From the NCBI GenBank assembly GCA_004525465.1, contig SPCN01000093.1, forward strand, positions 1 to 8,068: DNA of 8,068 nt, written 5' to 3'. The stretch's first letter is position 1; each line of letters begins with the position of its first letter. Shown here piece after piece: positions 6,607 through 8,068 of this stretch. The notes under the pieces are model-generated. The model made no database searches. It was given only the letters and a program-made list of their open reading frames with translations, and had not been told where the DNA came from. The position numbers were made by a program, and so were the translations under genes. Source of the stretch: Chrysiogenales bacterium. Its GTDB lineage: Bacteria > Acidobacteriota > Aminicenantia > UBA2199.

Positions 6607-8068
6607 TCATTTTAAGGTTCCGTACTTGGCTGCATACTCATTGTACAGCTTCCGCTCTCTTTTCAGTAGTTCATCAAAACGGGGGTCGGAGCGCAGGTTA
6701 TCGTAGAATGGATTGTGCAGCAGGTGGGAATAATAGATGTAAGGAGTCGACTCTGTCCCCCGGATTTCCTTCTTGAGCTCCCGGAACGCATCGTCGCGCA
6801 TTTCCAGAAGGGCATAGACTTCCGAATTCCTAAAAAAAGCCAGGGCTTTCTCTTTTTCCCCTTTCTGGGCCAGCAAAATGGCATTGTATTTTCGCACCCA
6901 TTCCGCATCGGGAGTGTTCTTTGCGCCTCTGGCCAATATTTCTTCAGCCTTTGAATAGCGTTTCATCCAGATGTTGAGGGCGAGGTATTTTCCCGGGAAG
7001 ATCAGGGGCTCGATGGGTGTCAGTTCAAAATATTTTTCGAAATTGGCGGCTGCCTTTTCGTATTTTCCGGAATTCATGTAGCACATGGCCAGCTTGTACG
7101 GTGCCCATAAATAATAGGGATCCAGTTCGACGGCCTTGGTCAGGAAAGGGATGCCCGGATCATACAAGCCGGCATAGAGATAGCACATTCCGACCAGGAA
7201 ATTCACCTCGCTGATATTGGCGTTGATTTCAACGGCTTTCTTTAAAAAACCGAAAGCCCGTTCATATTGCTTTTGGTATTCATACAGCTTATATCCCATC
7301 AAGGCGTTGCTCAGGGCGGAGTCCGGATCCAGGCGATAGAAGATCTCAGAATATTTTTGCATCAGCCGGGAATCATTGGCATCGCCGGTAACATGATAAT
7401 GGTGCTCGTAGGCCCAGCACAAACCGAAATAGGGCATGGTATAGACGGGCTCGATCTTAAGCGCTTTGTTGAACATCGTCACCCCGGCCTGGAAATCTTC
7501 CTCCCGGAACGTCAGGACATATTTGGTCTTGATGAAATGCATGCCCTTCATGTAATACTCGTACGCATCCATATTCTTGGGGGTCGCTGCGCCGGGCGTT
7601 CCTTGGGACTGGGGGAGCAACTTGAACTTCAGCGCCGTGGCGATCGCCCGGGATATGTCGTCGTGAACCTCGAACACGCTGGCCAAGTTGCGGTCATAGC
7701 GATCCGACCAGAGATTGGCCTGGTCGGCGGCACTGATCAGCTGGGCGCTGATGCGGATGCGGTCCTTTTCGCGCTGGACGTTCCCGTCCAGGACGGTGGT
7801 CACCCCCAGTTCTTGGGCGATTTTATTGATGTCGCGCTCCTTTTTTTTGTAGACCATCACCGAAGTCAGGGAAATTACCTTGAGTTCCCGGATGTGGGTT
7901 AGCCTGCCGATCAGGGCGTCGGTCATGCCGTCGCAAAAATACTCCTGGTCTTGTCGGGAACTGAAATCCCGGAAGGGAAGGACGGCAATCGAGTTCGTCC
8001 AGGCCGGGGTGGCGGATTGGGAAGCCTCTGGGGCAGCGACCGCGGCAGGCTTTTTTATTGTCAGCAGG
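6607..8068 (-). CDS. FlgO/TolB-like domain and TPR protein, probable C-terminal part of a Ser/Thr kinase; N-terminus outside window
   Basis: The frame is open to the right edge: 47 further codons lie before the Met at 7926, which is internal to the conserved 'CDGMTDAL' motif and is not the start. Of the 486 visible residues, 1-25 are an Ala/Pro linker ('KKPAVAAAPEASQ'). Residues ~26-155 are the FlgO/TolB-like domain (COG5616 type) with 'SIAVLPFRDFSS', 'EYFCDGMTDAL', 'VLDGNVQ' and 'NLWSDRYDR'. Residues ~165-430 hold several TPR-like helix pairs ('AVTMFNKALKIEP'-type units such as 'LTKAVELDPYYLWAPYKLA' and 'KYEKAAANFEKYFEL'). The C-terminus 'NPFYDNLRSDPRFDELLKR' is usual for this group. In known relatives these modules follow a cytoplasmic Ser/Thr kinase and a transmembrane helix, and the linker fits that; the kinase part itself is not visible. 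The TPRs suggest protein-protein contacts; the partner is unknown. It is first in the transcript that leads to the kinase stub and the complete kinase. Confidence 0.88.
   Translation of the reverse strand, partial: LLTIKKPAAVAAPEASQSATPAWTNSIAVLPFRDFSSRQDQEYFCDGMTDALIGRLTHIRELKVISLTSVMVYKKKERDINKIAQELGVTTVLDGNVQREKDRIRISAQLISAADQANLWSDRYDRNLASVFEVHDDISRAIATALKFKLLPQSQGTPGAATPKNMDAYEYYMKGMHFIKTKYVLTFREEDFQAGVTMFNKALKIEPVYTMPYFGLCWAYEHHYHVTGDANDSRLMQKYSEIFYRLDPDSALSNALMGYKLYEYQKQYERAFGFLKKAVEINANISEVNFLVGMCYLYAGLYDPGIPFLTKAVELDPYYLWAPYKLAMCYMNSGKYEKAAANFEKYFELTPIEPLIFPGKYLALNIWMKRYSKAEEILARGAKNTPDAEWVRKYNAILLAQKGEKEKALAFFRNSEVYALLEMRDDAFRELKKEIRGTESTPYIYYSHLLHNPFYDNLRSDPRFDELLKRERKLYNEYAAKYGTLK

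Noticed and set aside
7267..7902. A 211-codon plus-strand ORF
   Set aside because: It is antisense to the FlgO/TolB-TPR coding sequence, which has clear family motifs on the other strand.
7924..7926. ATG as the start of the TPR gene
   Set aside because: The same frame continues upstream to the window edge and encodes 'SIAVLPFRDFSS' and 'EYFCDG', the conserved beginning of the FlgO/TolB-like domain, so this Met is internal.

Overview
The window carries four substantial genes, two of them cut by its edges, and one short kinase remnant. It looks like a stretch of a Gram-negative, GC-rich bacterial genome. The clues are a protein ending in an outer-membrane-like beta-barrel, plus large Ser/Thr kinases fused to TolB/FlgO-TPR or to SUMF1-like and hydrolase modules. 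The kinase N-terminus 'MIGK..SHYKI.EELGRGGMGVVYKA' and these fusions are typical of Acidobacteriota and Candidatus Aminicenantes-type genomes. That lineage call is inferred from family resemblance, not from a marker gene.

Left part, plus strand (1-3440): the 3' portion of a large envelope protein (tail of a peptidase-MA-like domain, beta-propeller, C-terminal beta-barrel) is followed, with a 25-base overlap or a 2-base gap depending on the start used, by a PrsW-family intramembrane metalloprotease. The two are probably one operon.

A 106-base convergent intergenic stretch (3441-3546) separates this from the minus-strand part, in which no strong terminator is visible.

Right part, minus strand (8068 down to 3547), in transcription order: (i) the C-terminal 486 residues of a protein with a FlgO/TolB-like domain and TPRs, whose missing N-terminus is most likely a Ser/Thr kinase; (ii) a 34-codon ORF that reads as the first 22 residues of another kinase and then loses similarity inside a GC-rich inverted repeat; (iii) a complete 982-residue kinase-TM-PEGA-SUMF1-like-alpha/beta hydrolase fusion, whose ATG overlaps the stop of the remnant (ATGA). 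This looks like an array of tandem kinase genes, one of which has been deleted almost completely, leaving its ribosome binding site and first codons in front of the next kinase.

The most notable items are the kinase stub and its junction hairpin, the kinase/SUMF1-like/hydrolase fusion with an intact hydrolase triad but no formylglycine-generating cysteines, and the pairing of an outer-membrane barrel protein with a PrsW protease. No tRNA, rRNA, CRISPR, IS element or phage gene was seen.
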